From contig JAWKLL010000022.1 of the NCBI GenBank assembly GCA_041392765.1, positions 1 through 64,000 of the forward strand: 64,000 nt of DNA, given 5' to 3'. This DNA is from Lewinella sp041392765 (GTDB lineage: Bacteria > Bacteroidota > Bacteroidia > Chitinophagales > Saprospiraceae). Position 1 is the stretch's first letter; each line of letters opens with the position of its first letter. Shown piece by piece: positions 38,968 to 47,412 of this stretch. The notes under the pieces were generated by a model. The model did not search any database. It was not told the origin of the DNA and saw only the letters and a program-made list of their open reading frames with translations. A program made the translations under genes and the position numbers.

Positions 38968-39240
38968 GCGAACGCCCAATAAGGTGTGTGTGGCACAACA
39001 AGCCCCCCTTCTAAAACCACTAGGCCATTGAAATTCAACGCCTTACAGCAGTATTTCAAACGGATTTAATCGGATGTACTGCCATCCCTTCCTAATCTGG
39101 CGTGCGCGATTAGTAACGGTCGGTTGCGAAGCCCCGTTCGTCAATAGCACCTGAGCTACACGGGGCTACGCTCGCAGAGCTTGCCCCCCGTTTTTCCTAA
39201 CAACAGCAAGAAGTAAAAAATCTGAAGTACATCCCAAAAA
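38968..39240. repeat. Dispersed repeat RepA, copy 3 (diverged)
   Basis: This starts with GGCGAACGCCC, like the attC-left-arm starts of the other copies. It then has CCTTACAGCAGTATTTCAAA and CTAATCTGGCGTGCGCGATT, and ends with a segment (CCCAAAAACGGCGCAAAAAT) shared with the end of copy 4. About 180 bases follow before the next gene; they contain a GATAGCTATC palindrome and nothing else notable. Confidence 0.65.
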
Positions 39241-39421
39241 CGGCGCAAAAATCTAAAAAACACGTAACTTGCCTTCCAATCACCGCGTTGCCGCAAGGAG
39301 CAGAAAAACCATGTTCCCTTGTAGTCGGTAGGGAGTTCCGGATAGCTATCGGGATGGTATGGGTGGGCAGACAGGTCTTAGCGTTGGCTGTAATGAAAAA
39401 GAAAAAATCAAACAAATCGGA

Positions 39422-39646
39422 ATGGCAAAGAAAGTGGTGAAAATATTTGTAAATCAATTAACAGAAAGTGGAGCATACAAATATCCGTGGATAAGACAAG
39501 ATTTGGGCGAAGGAGAATTTACAACAAGTTTAAATACTTGCTATTTCAAAGGAAAGACTTTTACTAAAATAAAAGGCGGTGGAGCAAAAGGAGGAAATTA
39601 CAGATGCAAAGAAGACGGCGAAGAATATAAGATTTCAAGGTACTAA
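39422..39646 (+). CDS. Small hypothetical protein
   Basis: About 74 residues from MAKKVVKIFVNQLTESGAYK, with later SLNTCYFKGKTFTKIKGGGA and KEDGEEYKISRY. I choose the ATG at 39422 because the conserved-looking part starts there; the frame runs open 60 bases upstream through non-coding-like sequence. It is basic and soluble, without recognised family. It lies 10 bases before the next small gene, so the two may be one transcript. Confidence 0.4.
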   Translation: MAKKVVKIFVNQLTESGAYKYPWIRQDLGEGEFTTSLNTCYFKGKTFTKIKGGGAKGGNYRCKEDGEEYKISRY

Positions 39647-39656
39647 CGAATGAATA

Positions 39657-39947
39657 ATGATAAAATCAGTTATACTGAACATAGCAACAATAAATTGGAT
39701 AATCGGAATGGTTCTAATTTTAGTTTCTAATGCTTCTGGAATAATATCGCAGACAAATTACGAGCGAACAGGTTGGAATAAATATCGAATGGGATACGGA
39801 ATAAGCGAAATCAGAAAAGTCATTGAGATAACTAATGATGAGGAAATCAAAAAGAAATTGAGTAAAAAAATTATGCAACGAAAATTTGCATATTGCTTTT
39901 TCATTTCAACACCAATTTTAATCGTAGTTGGAAATTTAATGAAGTAA
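39657..39947 (+). CDS. Small membrane protein
   Basis: A 96-residue protein with two membrane helices, ILNIATINWIIGMVLILVSN near the start and YCFFISTPILIVVGNLM at the end. Between them lies a charged loop (GISEIRKVIEITNDEEIKKK). It follows the 39422 gene by 10 bases. Two-helix topology is seen in small toxins and effectors, but nothing here specifies that. Function unknown. Confidence 0.45.
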   Translation: MIKSVILNIATINWIIGMVLILVSNASGIISQTNYERTGWNKYRMGYGISEIRKVIEITNDEEIKKKLSKKIMQRKFAYCFFISTPILIVVGNLMK

Positions 39948-40008
39948 CATAAAGCAAAAACACTACAACCAATAATAGCTAAAACGGCACGATTAGAATC
40001 TTCTTTTA

Positions 40009-40230
40009 AAATTGTTAAATTATTGAAATACAACGCCTTACAGCAGTATTTCAAACGGATTTAAACGAATATACTGCCATCCCTACCTAATCTGGCGTGC
40101 GCGACTGGTAATCCTGATAATTATAGGGAGGTGTGAAGCCCAGATAACAACAGAGCTAACTTTGCGAATAGCAAAATGTAGTACACCCCCAAAAACAGCA
40201 CTAAAACCCTAAAAAACCCATAACTTGTCT
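40009..40230. repeat. Dispersed repeat RepA, copy 4 (diverged)
   Basis: It contains CCTTACAGCAGTATTTCAAA, CTAATCTGGCGTGCGCGACT and a GATAATTATAG half-palindrome in the RepA order. It ends with CACCCCCAAAAACAGCACTA, as copy 3 ends. No left attC-like arm is visible in this copy. Confidence 0.65.
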
Positions 40231-40319
40231 CGCGTGAGGTGGCTGTTTGGCAACTGCCTTGGTTGGGTAGAAAGATGCAATAATCGACTATGGCCATAAC
40301 ATACAGTAAAAAGCTGATC

Positions 40320-41550
40320 ATGAAAGCGAATATCATTATAATCATGCTAGGGATTGGGGTTTTAGTAGGTTGCAAAACTCAGATAAGCCCCACTACTGTC
40401 AGTTATCAAAGCAAAGAATCTAACGATCATTTCGACTTTGGGTTAATAGGGCAATGGGTAAAGGACAAGAGAATCGTTGCACTCGGAGAAAGTACGCATG
40501 GAATAGGAGAATACTATGCACTTAAATCTGCAATAGTACAGTATTTGCATAAGGAATTGGGTTTTGAAATATTGGTGTTCGAAGGCGGATTTGGAGATAT
40601 CAACCTCGTTTGGTTACATGCAGATGAGCTGAACCATATAGCTATTAGGGACAAATCTTTATTTAGTAATTTTCGATGCCAAGAAGTAGTACCACTTTTT
40701 GAGTATATCAAATCAAAACACAAGGGGGATAATCCGTTGATTTTTGCAGGCATGGATCCTCAAATTTCAGGATCTTTTAAGATCAGATCGATAGTATTTG
40801 TTCTTTTTGAACCTGCAAATTGACATAGCAGCGGAGCTCTTATTACAATAAATTTTTCAAGCTGTATTTCAACCTGACGCTACCGTCTTCAACAATGATA
40901 AAAAAAGATACCAAACAACATTGAATGATCTTATACAGAAGATTGAAGAGAATAAAAATCGCATCATCGATTCTTTGCATTTCAGCCATACCGAGATAGC
41001 AATAATACAGCAATCACTCGAACTGCAATACAATGCTGTTGATTATTCTTGGGAGGATAGAATGGATGAAAATTATTTCCCCAGCGCGATGAAAATCAGA
41101 GATTTACAAATGGCTCAAAATATCGATTGGATATTGGGAAATTTATACCCAAACAAGAAAATTATCATCTGGGGACACAATGCGCACGTACAATCGGGGC
41201 CGTTTAATGCTTCACTTCCCAAATACATGGGAGAGCATCTTAAAGAAAAATACGGAGAAGCTTATTTTAGCATAGGATTGTTTGCTTACGAGGGTGAAAT
41301 ATATCAACACTGGGATCAATCATCTCGCAGCTTCAAGAACTCGGATACTGGGAATATAGAACAACTTATGTCTGAAGGTGCATTGGATTATTCTTATGCA
41401 AACTTCTCGAATGGTAGTAGCATCAGTTGGATGAATACCGCTGTTCAGGCATTTGAACCTGAAAACAATGGCGTTGTAAGCTTCGTACCGTCCATTAGAT
41501 TTGATGCGGCTATTTGCATACGGCAAGGAAACATTCCGACATTTGAGTGA
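40320..41550 (+). pseudogene. Erythromycin-esterase-like lipoprotein gene, frame broken in the middle
   Basis: The start MKANIIIIMLGIGVLVGCKT is a lipoprotein signal. The N-terminal part carries VALGESTHGIGEYYALKSAI and ILVFEGGFGDI, the C-terminal part RDLQMAQNIDWILGNLYP and IIIWGHNAHV. These are the paired glutamate and histidine motifs of the Ere family, which also includes non-antibiotic esterases. The frames separate between 40790 and 40920, where short in-frame stops and at least two indels occur. Joined length (~410 residues) fits the family. Resistance activity cannot be inferred: most chromosomal homologues are uncharacterised. Confidence 0.75.
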
Positions 41551-41864
41551 AATTATAACTGCTGTCAAGCACCAATTGGGGTTGATAGGTTGATATCCAA
41601 GCTGACGATAGATTGAGAATTATGAAAACGAACGAAGGATACACCAACCTTTGTGTTGAACTGTGGGGGGGAGAAAACTAATTTTTTGTCAGGATAAGAT
41701 CTGGTTTTCAAAAAGCGCCTTTATCTTTGTGGAGGTAGTGAGGATAATGGTTTTTTACATATTTTAGAGGAGATAGATTGTAATTGCGCCCAATCACTTT
41801 GGATTAGGTAGTGGAGAAAGTGTAAAGTTACTTTTGTTACTTAAATTCAGTAAAGCAAGTATAG
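41551..41864. other. Intergenic region without recognisable features
   Basis: It is AT-rich, with no open frame of interest, repeat or clear hairpin. A GTGGGGGGGAG run and several short A/T tracts are present. A promoter for the next gene may lie near its end, but no good TAnnTTTG core was seen. Confidence 0.4.
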
Positions 41865-42425
41865 ATGAATACCGAAAAAGAAAGGAGAGAGTACTACGAA
41901 AGGATCAATAACAAATACTTTGGAGTACTCGCTAGTCTACAGGTTGTCGAAGATGATAATCTTCATGATTTACTTGTTGTTCCAAATTTGAAATGGGTAT
42001 TTCATCAAAAAATGCTTTCATACTTTGAAACCAGTTCATTTGGCACACCATACCCTCATAATGAATATAAATGTATTGATGAATTTGGCAATAAAATGTT
42101 GTTTATCTATGAGGGTGTAACAGGGCTTGAGTTTAAAGAGGAGACTAAACCAAGATCAAATTTTCCAGGATACAATTATCATGTTGCAAGTAAAATTGCA
42201 GACACTGAAGGTAATGTCAAAACGATTTATATACGCGGTAATAAATTTACAGATTTTATCGTCGATTTAGTTGACACTTGCCATCTTTTGAATAAGTATA
42301 AGACTTGGGATATATTCGAGCTTTATGAAGAAAATCAAAAATTAGTAAAAACTAACACAATACTAAAAGACACGCTTGAAGAATGGAAGAACAAATATGA
42401 TATTAATGAAAATATTATTGAATAA
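41865..42425 (+). CDS. Hypothetical protein
   Basis: A 186-residue soluble protein starting MNTEKERREYYERINNKYFG. It has a possible coiled-coil tail (LYEENQKLVKTNTILKDTLE) and a mixed alpha/beta middle (FLIYEGVTGLEFKEETK-like). No signal peptide, metal site or known domain was seen. It is convergent with metX and AT-rich like the accessory genes before it. Confidence 0.5.
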   Translation: MNTEKERREYYERINNKYFGVLASLQVVEDDNLHDLLVVPNLKWVFHQKMLSYFETSSFGTPYPHNEYKCIDEFGNKMLFIYEGVTGLEFKEETKPRSNFPGYNYHVASKIADTEGNVKTIYIRGNKFTDFIVDLVDTCHLLNKYKTWDIFELYEENQKLVKTNTILKDTLEEWKNKYDINENIIE

Positions 42426-42459
42426 TGGAAAACCCTCCACTACTCATACCCCCCCCCTC

Positions 42460-43569
42460 TCAAAACGCCTCACTCCCCGGCAGCACGTAGGGGTTGAAGC
42501 TGGATTTGGACGACCGCAACAGCGGTGCCGATTGTTTGGGCTGGAGTGTTCCACCCAAGAAGCGTTCGATGAGGCGGGTGATTTTGTCTGATTCGGTGAG
42601 GAAGCCGTCGTGGCCGTAGGGGCTGCTGATGACTTCCAAATGAGCCTGCGGAATGTGGGCGGCTAATTCCGCTTGCTCGGAAGGAGGGAAAAGCACGTCA
42701 CTCTCGATGCCAATCACCAATGTGCGGGCTTGTATGTGGGCTAAGGCATCGGCTACGCTGCCTCTTTTGCGGGCGATGTTGTGGCTGTCCATCGATTTGC
42801 TCAACGACCAATAAGCCAGCGGACTAAAACGCTGCCACAGTTTGTACCCTTGGTATTGCTGGTAGCTACCCGCCTTGAAATCACTGATTTTATCCTGTTC
42901 GGCTTCTGCTTGTGTTTGGTGATAGGCTTGGTAGTGGCGGTAGGATAGCATGGCTACGGCGCGCGCCGCTTCTATGCCTTTTCTGCCTGCTTCGGGTGCT
43001 TGGGTGCCGAGGGTAGGGTCGGATTGTAGGGCCATGCGTTGGGCTTCGTTGAAGGCAATACCCCACGGTGAATGGCGGGCATTGGTAGCCAGCAGGCACA
43101 GGTGTTGGAAAAGGGTAGGCTGCAAAATAGCCCATTCCACCAACTGCTGCCCGCCCATAGACCCCCCGATACCCAACCAAATAGCACGCAAACCGAGGTG
43201 CTGCCTGAGTAGGTCGTGGGCGGCGGCCATGTCGCGAGTAGTAACCAAGGGAAATGCCAACCCGTATGGCTGTCCTGTGGCAGGATTGATGTGGTCGGGC
43301 CCTGTACTTCCGTAGCAAGACCCGACCATGTTGGCACAAACAATGTAATGCTGCGCAGGGTCGAAAAGACGACCCTCACCGATCAGTTCTCCCCACCACG
43401 CTTGGGGTTGGGCATTGCCCGTGAAGGCGTGACACACCCAAACGACATTGCTTTTGTCGGCATTGAGTTGCCCCCATGCTTGGTAAGCAATGGTGAATCT
43501 TTCGAGTTTTTCACCCGATTCTAATACCAACGGGTGGTCGATGTGGAGATACTGAAGGTGGTTGTTCAT
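42460..43569 (-). CDS. metX: Homoserine O-acetyltransferase MetX
   Basis: A 369-residue alpha/beta-hydrolase with the family motifs: PLVLESGEKLERFTIAYQAW near the start, VWVCHAFTGNAQ, nucleophile elbow GGSMGGQQ, the SKSMDSHNIARKRG segment and the DVLFPPSEQ / SPYGHDGFLTE Asp-His pair. It acetylates homoserine for methionine synthesis. It lies 3 bases after metY in the same transcript, so the SAM-I riboswitch upstream of metY should control both. A poly-C tract precedes its stop; the 3' intergene is short. Confidence 0.93.
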   Translation of the reverse strand: MNNHLQYLHIDHPLVLESGEKLERFTIAYQAWGQLNADKSNVVWVCHAFTGNAQPQAWWGELIGEGRLFDPAQHYIVCANMVGSCYGSTGPDHINPATGQPYGLAFPLVTTRDMAAAHDLLRQHLGLRAIWLGIGGSMGGQQLVEWAILQPTLFQHLCLLATNARHSPWGIAFNEAQRMALQSDPTLGTQAPEAGRKGIEAARAVAMLSYRHYQAYHQTQAEAEQDKISDFKAGSYQQYQGYKLWQRFSPLAYWSLSKSMDSHNIARKRGSVADALAHIQARTLVIGIESDVLFPPSEQAELAAHIPQAHLEVISSPYGHDGFLTESDKITRLIERFLGGTLQPKQSAPLLRSSKSSFNPYVLPGSEAF

Positions 43570-43572
43570 TGT

Positions 43573-44892
43573 TTATACCGTGGTTAACGTGGGAACTTTA
43601 GCAAAGGCTTGTTCAAAATCTGCTTTGATGTCTTCGATGTGCTCAATGCCTACACTCACGCGCAGGAGGTTGGGCACCACACCAGCGGCTAATTGTTCCT
43701 CGTCGGTCAATTGCTGGTGGGTGGTAGCGGAGGGTTGGATGATGAGCGTTTTGGAGTCGCCTACATTGGCCAAGTGGCTGACGAGTTTCAGGTTGTCCAC
43801 GAAGGCAGTAGTTTCTTCTCTGCTACCGTTGAGTTCAAAGCTGAGTACGCCGCCAAATCCATTGGAAAGGTAGCGTTTCGCCCGTGTGTGAGCAGGGTGC
43901 GACGCTAATCCCGGATAGTTGACAGCGGCTACTTGTGGGTGGTTTTCCAACCATTGTGCTAATGCCAAGGCATTGTCCACGGTGCGCTGTACACGCAGGC
44001 TGAGGGTTTCGAGTCCTTGCAGCAATAGGAAAGAATTGAAGGGGCTGATGGCGGGGCCAAAATCCCGCAGCCCTTCTACCCGTGCGCGAATGATGTAGGC
44101 AATATTGCCAAAGGGGCCGTTGATACCAAACACATCGGAGAACACCAATCCGTGGTAGCCCTCGGCGGGTTCGCTGAACTGTGGGTATTTTCCGTTGCCC
44201 CAGTTGTAGCGGCCACTGTCCACGATGACACCGCCAATGCTGGTGCCGTGGCCGCCTATCCATTTGGTAGCCGACTCAACAACGATGTCCGCGCCCCAGT
44301 CTAATGGCCGCGCCAGAAAACCACAGGCACCGAAGGTGTTGTCCACAACGACGGGGATGTCGTAAGCATGCGCTACTTCGATAATGCCTTCAAAATCAGG
44401 TACATTGAAACGGGGGTTGCTGATGCTTTCAAAATAGACCGCCTTGGTATTAGCGTCGATGAGGCGTTCGTAGTCGGCGGGTGTTTCGCCAGCGGTGAAG
44501 CGCACCTCAATGCCGAGCCGCTTGAAGGCCACTTTGAACTGGTTGTAGGTGCCTCCATAGAGGTTGGAGGAAGCGACGAAGTTGTCGCCGGCCTGCAAGA
44601 TGTTGTTCAGTGCAATGAATTGTGCGGCCTGACCGGAACCAGTGGCCAATGCGGCGACTCCACCTTCGAGGGCTGCTACGCGCTTTTCAAAAACATCCGT
44701 AGTGGGGTTCATGATGCGGGTGTAGATGTTGCCAAATTCCTTGAGGGCAAAGAGGTTGGCACCATGCTCGGAATCCTTGAAGGTGTAGCTGGTGGTTTGG
44801 TAGATAGGAACAGCTCGCGAGCGGGTGGTACCTTCTACTTCTTCCTGTCCTGCGTGGAGTTGCAGGGTTTCAAATCTTAGATTGTTCGACAT
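43573..44892 (-). CDS. metY: O-acetylhomoserine sulfhydrylase MetY
   Basis: About 439 residues from MSNNLRFETLQLHAGQEEVE. Fold type I PLP enzyme: IYQTTSYTFKDSEHGANLFA, TGSGQAAQFIALNNIL, PLP lysine ESATKWIGGHGTSIGGVIVD, FSDVFGINGPFGNIAYIIRA, SVGIEHIEDIKADFEQAF. It uses acetylhomoserine and sulfide to make homocysteine. A longer upstream frame exists but lacks family homology, so I chose the ATG at 44892. Its leader carries the SAM-I riboswitch. Confidence 0.94.
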   Translation of the reverse strand: MSNNLRFETLQLHAGQEEVEGTTRSRAVPIYQTTSYTFKDSEHGANLFALKEFGNIYTRIMNPTTDVFEKRVAALEGGVAALATGSGQAAQFIALNNILQAGDNFVASSNLYGGTYNQFKVAFKRLGIEVRFTAGETPADYERLIDANTKAVYFESISNPRFNVPDFEGIIEVAHAYDIPVVVDNTFGACGFLARPLDWGADIVVESATKWIGGHGTSIGGVIVDSGRYNWGNGKYPQFSEPAEGYHGLVFSDVFGINGPFGNIAYIIRARVEGLRDFGPAISPFNSFLLLQGLETLSLRVQRTVDNALALAQWLENHPQVAAVNYPGLASHPAHTRAKRYLSNGFGGVLSFELNGSREETTAFVDNLKLVSHLANVGDSKTLIIQPSATTHQQLTDEEQLAAGVVPNLLRVSVGIEHIEDIKADFEQAFAKVPTLTTV

Positions 44893-45110
44893 TGGTAAAA
44901 AATTGATGGGTGAAAAAAGGTATAGCGATGCCTGACTTGCAGCGGTTGCCCGCAAGGCGGATACACCTTGGGCATGGACGAACACTGCAAAGTGGTCAGT
45001 GGATCAGCAACAACAGCAACAGCAGCAACAGATGGGGGCTGCCAAAGCGTAGCGAGAAGATAAAAATGGAACGGAAGCTGAAAAAGAAGTTGTGTAATAC
45101 ATGGTTATCC

Positions 45111-45235
45111 CGATTTTATATGTCCAAACAGGCAATAGACCCGTTGGCAGGATTTGGCACCGTTTGCGTCTTGGGATCGGCAAGGTTGCCAGGGTTTCGT
45201 AGAGCCTGATCTCTCCACCCTTCGGTATAAAATCG
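45111..45235 (-). ncRNA. SAM-I (S-box) riboswitch upstream of metY-metX
   Basis: On the minus strand the element shows GATTTTATA (P1, 45226-45234) pairing with TATAAAATC (45112-45120). Between them are GGGTGGAGAGATCAGGC, the conserved GAAACCCTGGCAACC and GGTGCCAAATCCTGCC, in the order of the SAM-I core. The metY ATG is about 220 bases downstream. S-adenosylmethionine binding should turn off methionine synthesis genes. An imperfect (AGCAAC)n trinucleotide tract lies between riboswitch and gene; no clear expression-platform terminator was found. Confidence 0.88.
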
Positions 45236-45341
45236 AAAATCTTCCGATTATCGATTGAGTGGCAAAAGTAGGGTAGAATATCGGGTTTGTCAATCGTTTT
45301 AACATTTTTTTAAGTATTCTTGTGTCGTGAATCTGTTGTTA

Positions 45342-45474
45342 GTGACGGATTAAAAATAACTGCCCCCATTTTTGATTCGCTAAAATTTTCTAAGCAAGCG
45401 ACTAAAAGGAGCTTGCGTGAAAATATTCGCGAATCGGCAGAAAAAAATGGGGGTGGTTATTTCCGTCTTTCACT
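45342..45474. mobile_element. Miniature palindromic element, family M1, copy 2
   Basis: It is nearly identical to 18649-18780 (GTGACGGATTAAAAATAACT at the left, GGTGGTTATTTCCGTCTTTC at the right). The flanks are TTA at the left and TAC or ACG at the right, so a target duplication is not obvious here. It sits between the SAM-I element and the OsmC gene. About 190 bases of GC-rich sequence without a gene follow. Confidence 0.8.
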
Positions 45475-45667
45475 ACGTACGTTAGCAGTGCCTTCCAACG
45501 GTTTATATTTGGTATGAATCTCGTCGCGTGAGGGGTGAAGCGGTACCAACCGAAGGGAAGCGAAGGGCGGTGAGAGCGGAAGACCCGACCTCGGCTTGTT
45601 GGGGTGGGCGCGTGCGTTGGGGGCAAGCCGAGGGCACGCCCTACTGATATTATAAAAATTGAAGCTT

Positions 45668-46069
45668 ATGAAAATGAAAATGCGTAGGATAGACGATGCC
45701 TACCACATGGAAGCCACCAACGAGGAAGGGCTGAGTACCTACACGGATGCGTCGCCTGATATAGGAGGACATAATAAGGCGATACGCCCCATGCAGATGG
45801 TGTTGGCGGCCTTGGGGAGCTGTAGCAGCATAGATGTGATATACCTGCTGAACAAGCAGCGGCAACCGTTGGACGATATGGAGATAGAGATAACGGCCAA
45901 GCGAGCGGATGCGGTGCCGGCGGTATTCACGGATATACACATCCATTACCAACTATACGGGGCATTGGATGATAAAAAAGTGGAACGCGCCTGCCGCTTG
46001 AGCATGGAGAAGCTATGTTTCGGTGTCGATGATGCTGAAGGAATCCGTCAATATTACTTGGAGTTATGA
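45668..46069 (+). CDS. OsmC family protein
   Basis: About 133 residues from MKMKMRRIDDAYHMEATNEE. Recognised OsmC-like features are GGHNKAIRPMQMVLAALGSC (conserved Cys), IDVIYLLNKQRQPLDDMEIE, and a late ERACRLSMEKLCFGVDDAE with the second Cys. Classical OsmC/Ohr enzymes reduce organic peroxides with such a Cys pair; this one may act on another thiol substrate. I choose the ATG at 45668, because the preceding codons are not ribosome-binding-site-like in the right place. Confidence 0.85.
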   Translation: MKMKMRRIDDAYHMEATNEEGLSTYTDASPDIGGHNKAIRPMQMVLAALGSCSSIDVIYLLNKQRQPLDDMEIEITAKRADAVPAVFTDIHIHYQLYGALDDKKVERACRLSMEKLCFGVDDAEGIRQYYLEL

Positions 46070-46096
46070 GGTGCGGGAAAGCGGGGAGTAGAAAGG

Positions 46097-46317
46097 TTGG
46101 TTCTTTGACTTTTTTAGTGGGGGCTACCCTTCGGGTCGCTATTGTATCTCGGCTATGCCGATGCCACGTTCCCTATCGGCTGACCGTGTGTCGGCTTTAG
46201 CCGATAGCCTAGATCGGGCAAACCGTCTGTCGCCAAAGCTGCCACTTCTCACACTTGTCTCGGCCTTTTGCCGAGATCGCTAGCCCGATACCACCACGAG
46301 ATTTGTCAAAGAACCAA
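46097..46317. mobile_element. Miniature palindromic element, family M3
   Basis: The ends TTGGTTCTTTGAC (46097-46109) and GTCAAAGAACCAA (46305-46317) form a perfect terminal inverted repeat, extended by a GTGG/CCAC block. Inner palindromes include TATCGGCT/AGCCGATA and CTCGGCC/GCCGAG. AAGG stands on the left and AAAG on the right. No gene is contained. It fits between osmC and purU; only this copy is seen. Confidence 0.75.
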
Positions 46318-46358
46318 AAGTTTTTTATTTACTTTGCGCCCATTTTAAAGACAAGAAC

Positions 46359-47206
46359 ATGAACCAACCAACAGCGGTACTGCTCATACACTGCCCCGAC
46401 CAAAAAGGCATCGTGGCGGCGGTGACGGACTTTTTGCATAGCAACAACGGCAACATCATCTCATTGGAACAGCACGTGGATGCCAATTTGCGGCATTTCT
46501 TCATGCGGGTGGAATGGGTGCTGGATGGGTTTGCTATTGAGGGGGCGAAGATAGAGGACTATTTTGCTACCTTGGTGGGAAAGAAGTTTGGCATGGCCTG
46601 GCAGTTGCATTTTACCGACCGCAAGCCTCGTATGGCGGTGTTTGTTTCCAAGGCATCGCATTGCTTTTACGACATCATGCAGCGTTATTCTTCCGGCGAG
46701 TGGCAGGTGGAAATACCGTGATTGTCTCCAATCACGATGCGTTGGCTGATATAGCAGCGCGCTTTGGTATCGACTTCAGGTGTTTCCCATCAATAGTAAG
46801 AACAAGGCGGAGCAGGAGGCAGCAGAAGCGGCCTTGATGCGCGAGCTGGATGTGGACTTCATCGTATTGGCGCGCTATATGCAGATATTGTCGGATGATT
46901 TTTTTGTGCCCTTTTCCCTGTCATCAACATCCACCATTCGTTTTTGCCTGCTTTCAAGGGTGCCAGACCGTACCACTCGGCCTATGAACGCGGGGTAAAG
47001 TGATAGGTGCTACCAGCCATTATGTGACATCGGACTTGGACGGGCATCATCGCACAAGACGTGACCCACGTGAGCCACCGCGATGACCCCGAAAGTTGGT
47101 GCGAAAAGGAAAAGACATTGAAAAAGGGTTTTATCGCAAGCGATACGTGCACAATTAGAGCATAAAATCTTTACCTTTCGGCAATAAAACTATTGTGTTT
47201 TATTAA
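46359..47206 (+). CDS. purU: Formyltetrahydrofolate deformylase PurU (several frame breaks)
   Basis: The N-terminal ACT domain is intact (LLIHCPDQKGIVAAVTDFLH, NIISLEQHVDANLRHFFMRV). After a break near 46712 the catalytic domain continues in other phases: VIVSNHDALADIAARFGIDF, FPINSKNKAEQEAAEAALMR, VLARYMQILSDDF, PVINIHHSFLPAF, AYERGV, IGATSHYV. The C-terminus reads HKIFTFGNKTIVFY, ending at 47206. The span of 848 bases equals the normal ~282 residues minus several lost bases, so I read these as indel errors. The enzyme hydrolyses 10-formyl-THF to formate. An AATAAAAC/GTTTTATT hairpin covers the last codons and may terminate transcription. Confidence 0.82.
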
Positions 47207-47232
47207 TTCCATACTACTCAATTTTTGACAGT

Positions 47233-47411
47233 GAACTTGTCTAGGAATTTCTGCATGAGCGAAAATTAGCTATTTTTGAGTGAAAACGGGGCGGCACAAT
47301 CCCGATAGCTATCGGGAGAAGTTACGCAGCGCGTAATGATGTTTTTGCCAACGAAGTGTTCGCTCAGCAGTTGTAGCGAGACAGCCATGTGAGGAGTTTC
47401 TAGACAAGTTC
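47233..47411. mobile_element. Miniature palindromic element, family M4
   Basis: The ends GAACTTGTCTAGGAATTTCT (left) and the complement of GAGTTTCTAGACAAGTTC (right) form an imperfect terminal inverted repeat. A TCCCGATAGCTATCGGGA palindrome lies inside. The right end abuts the first ATG of glgA. A solo half of the same end (TTTCTAGACAACTTCAATAA) is at 50895-50915. Confidence 0.72.
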
Positions 47412-47412
47412 A

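Noticed and set aside
40320..41550. Functional macrolide-resistance gene
   Set aside because: The Ere-like motifs are present, but the gene is broken in the middle and most chromosomal Ere relatives do not act on macrolides, so resistance is not claimed.
45100..45240. Minus-strand extension of MetY into the leader
   Set aside because: The upstream open frame starts about 30 codons before the family N-terminus and lacks homology, and the riboswitch lies further upstream; ATG at 44892 gives the normal MetY length.
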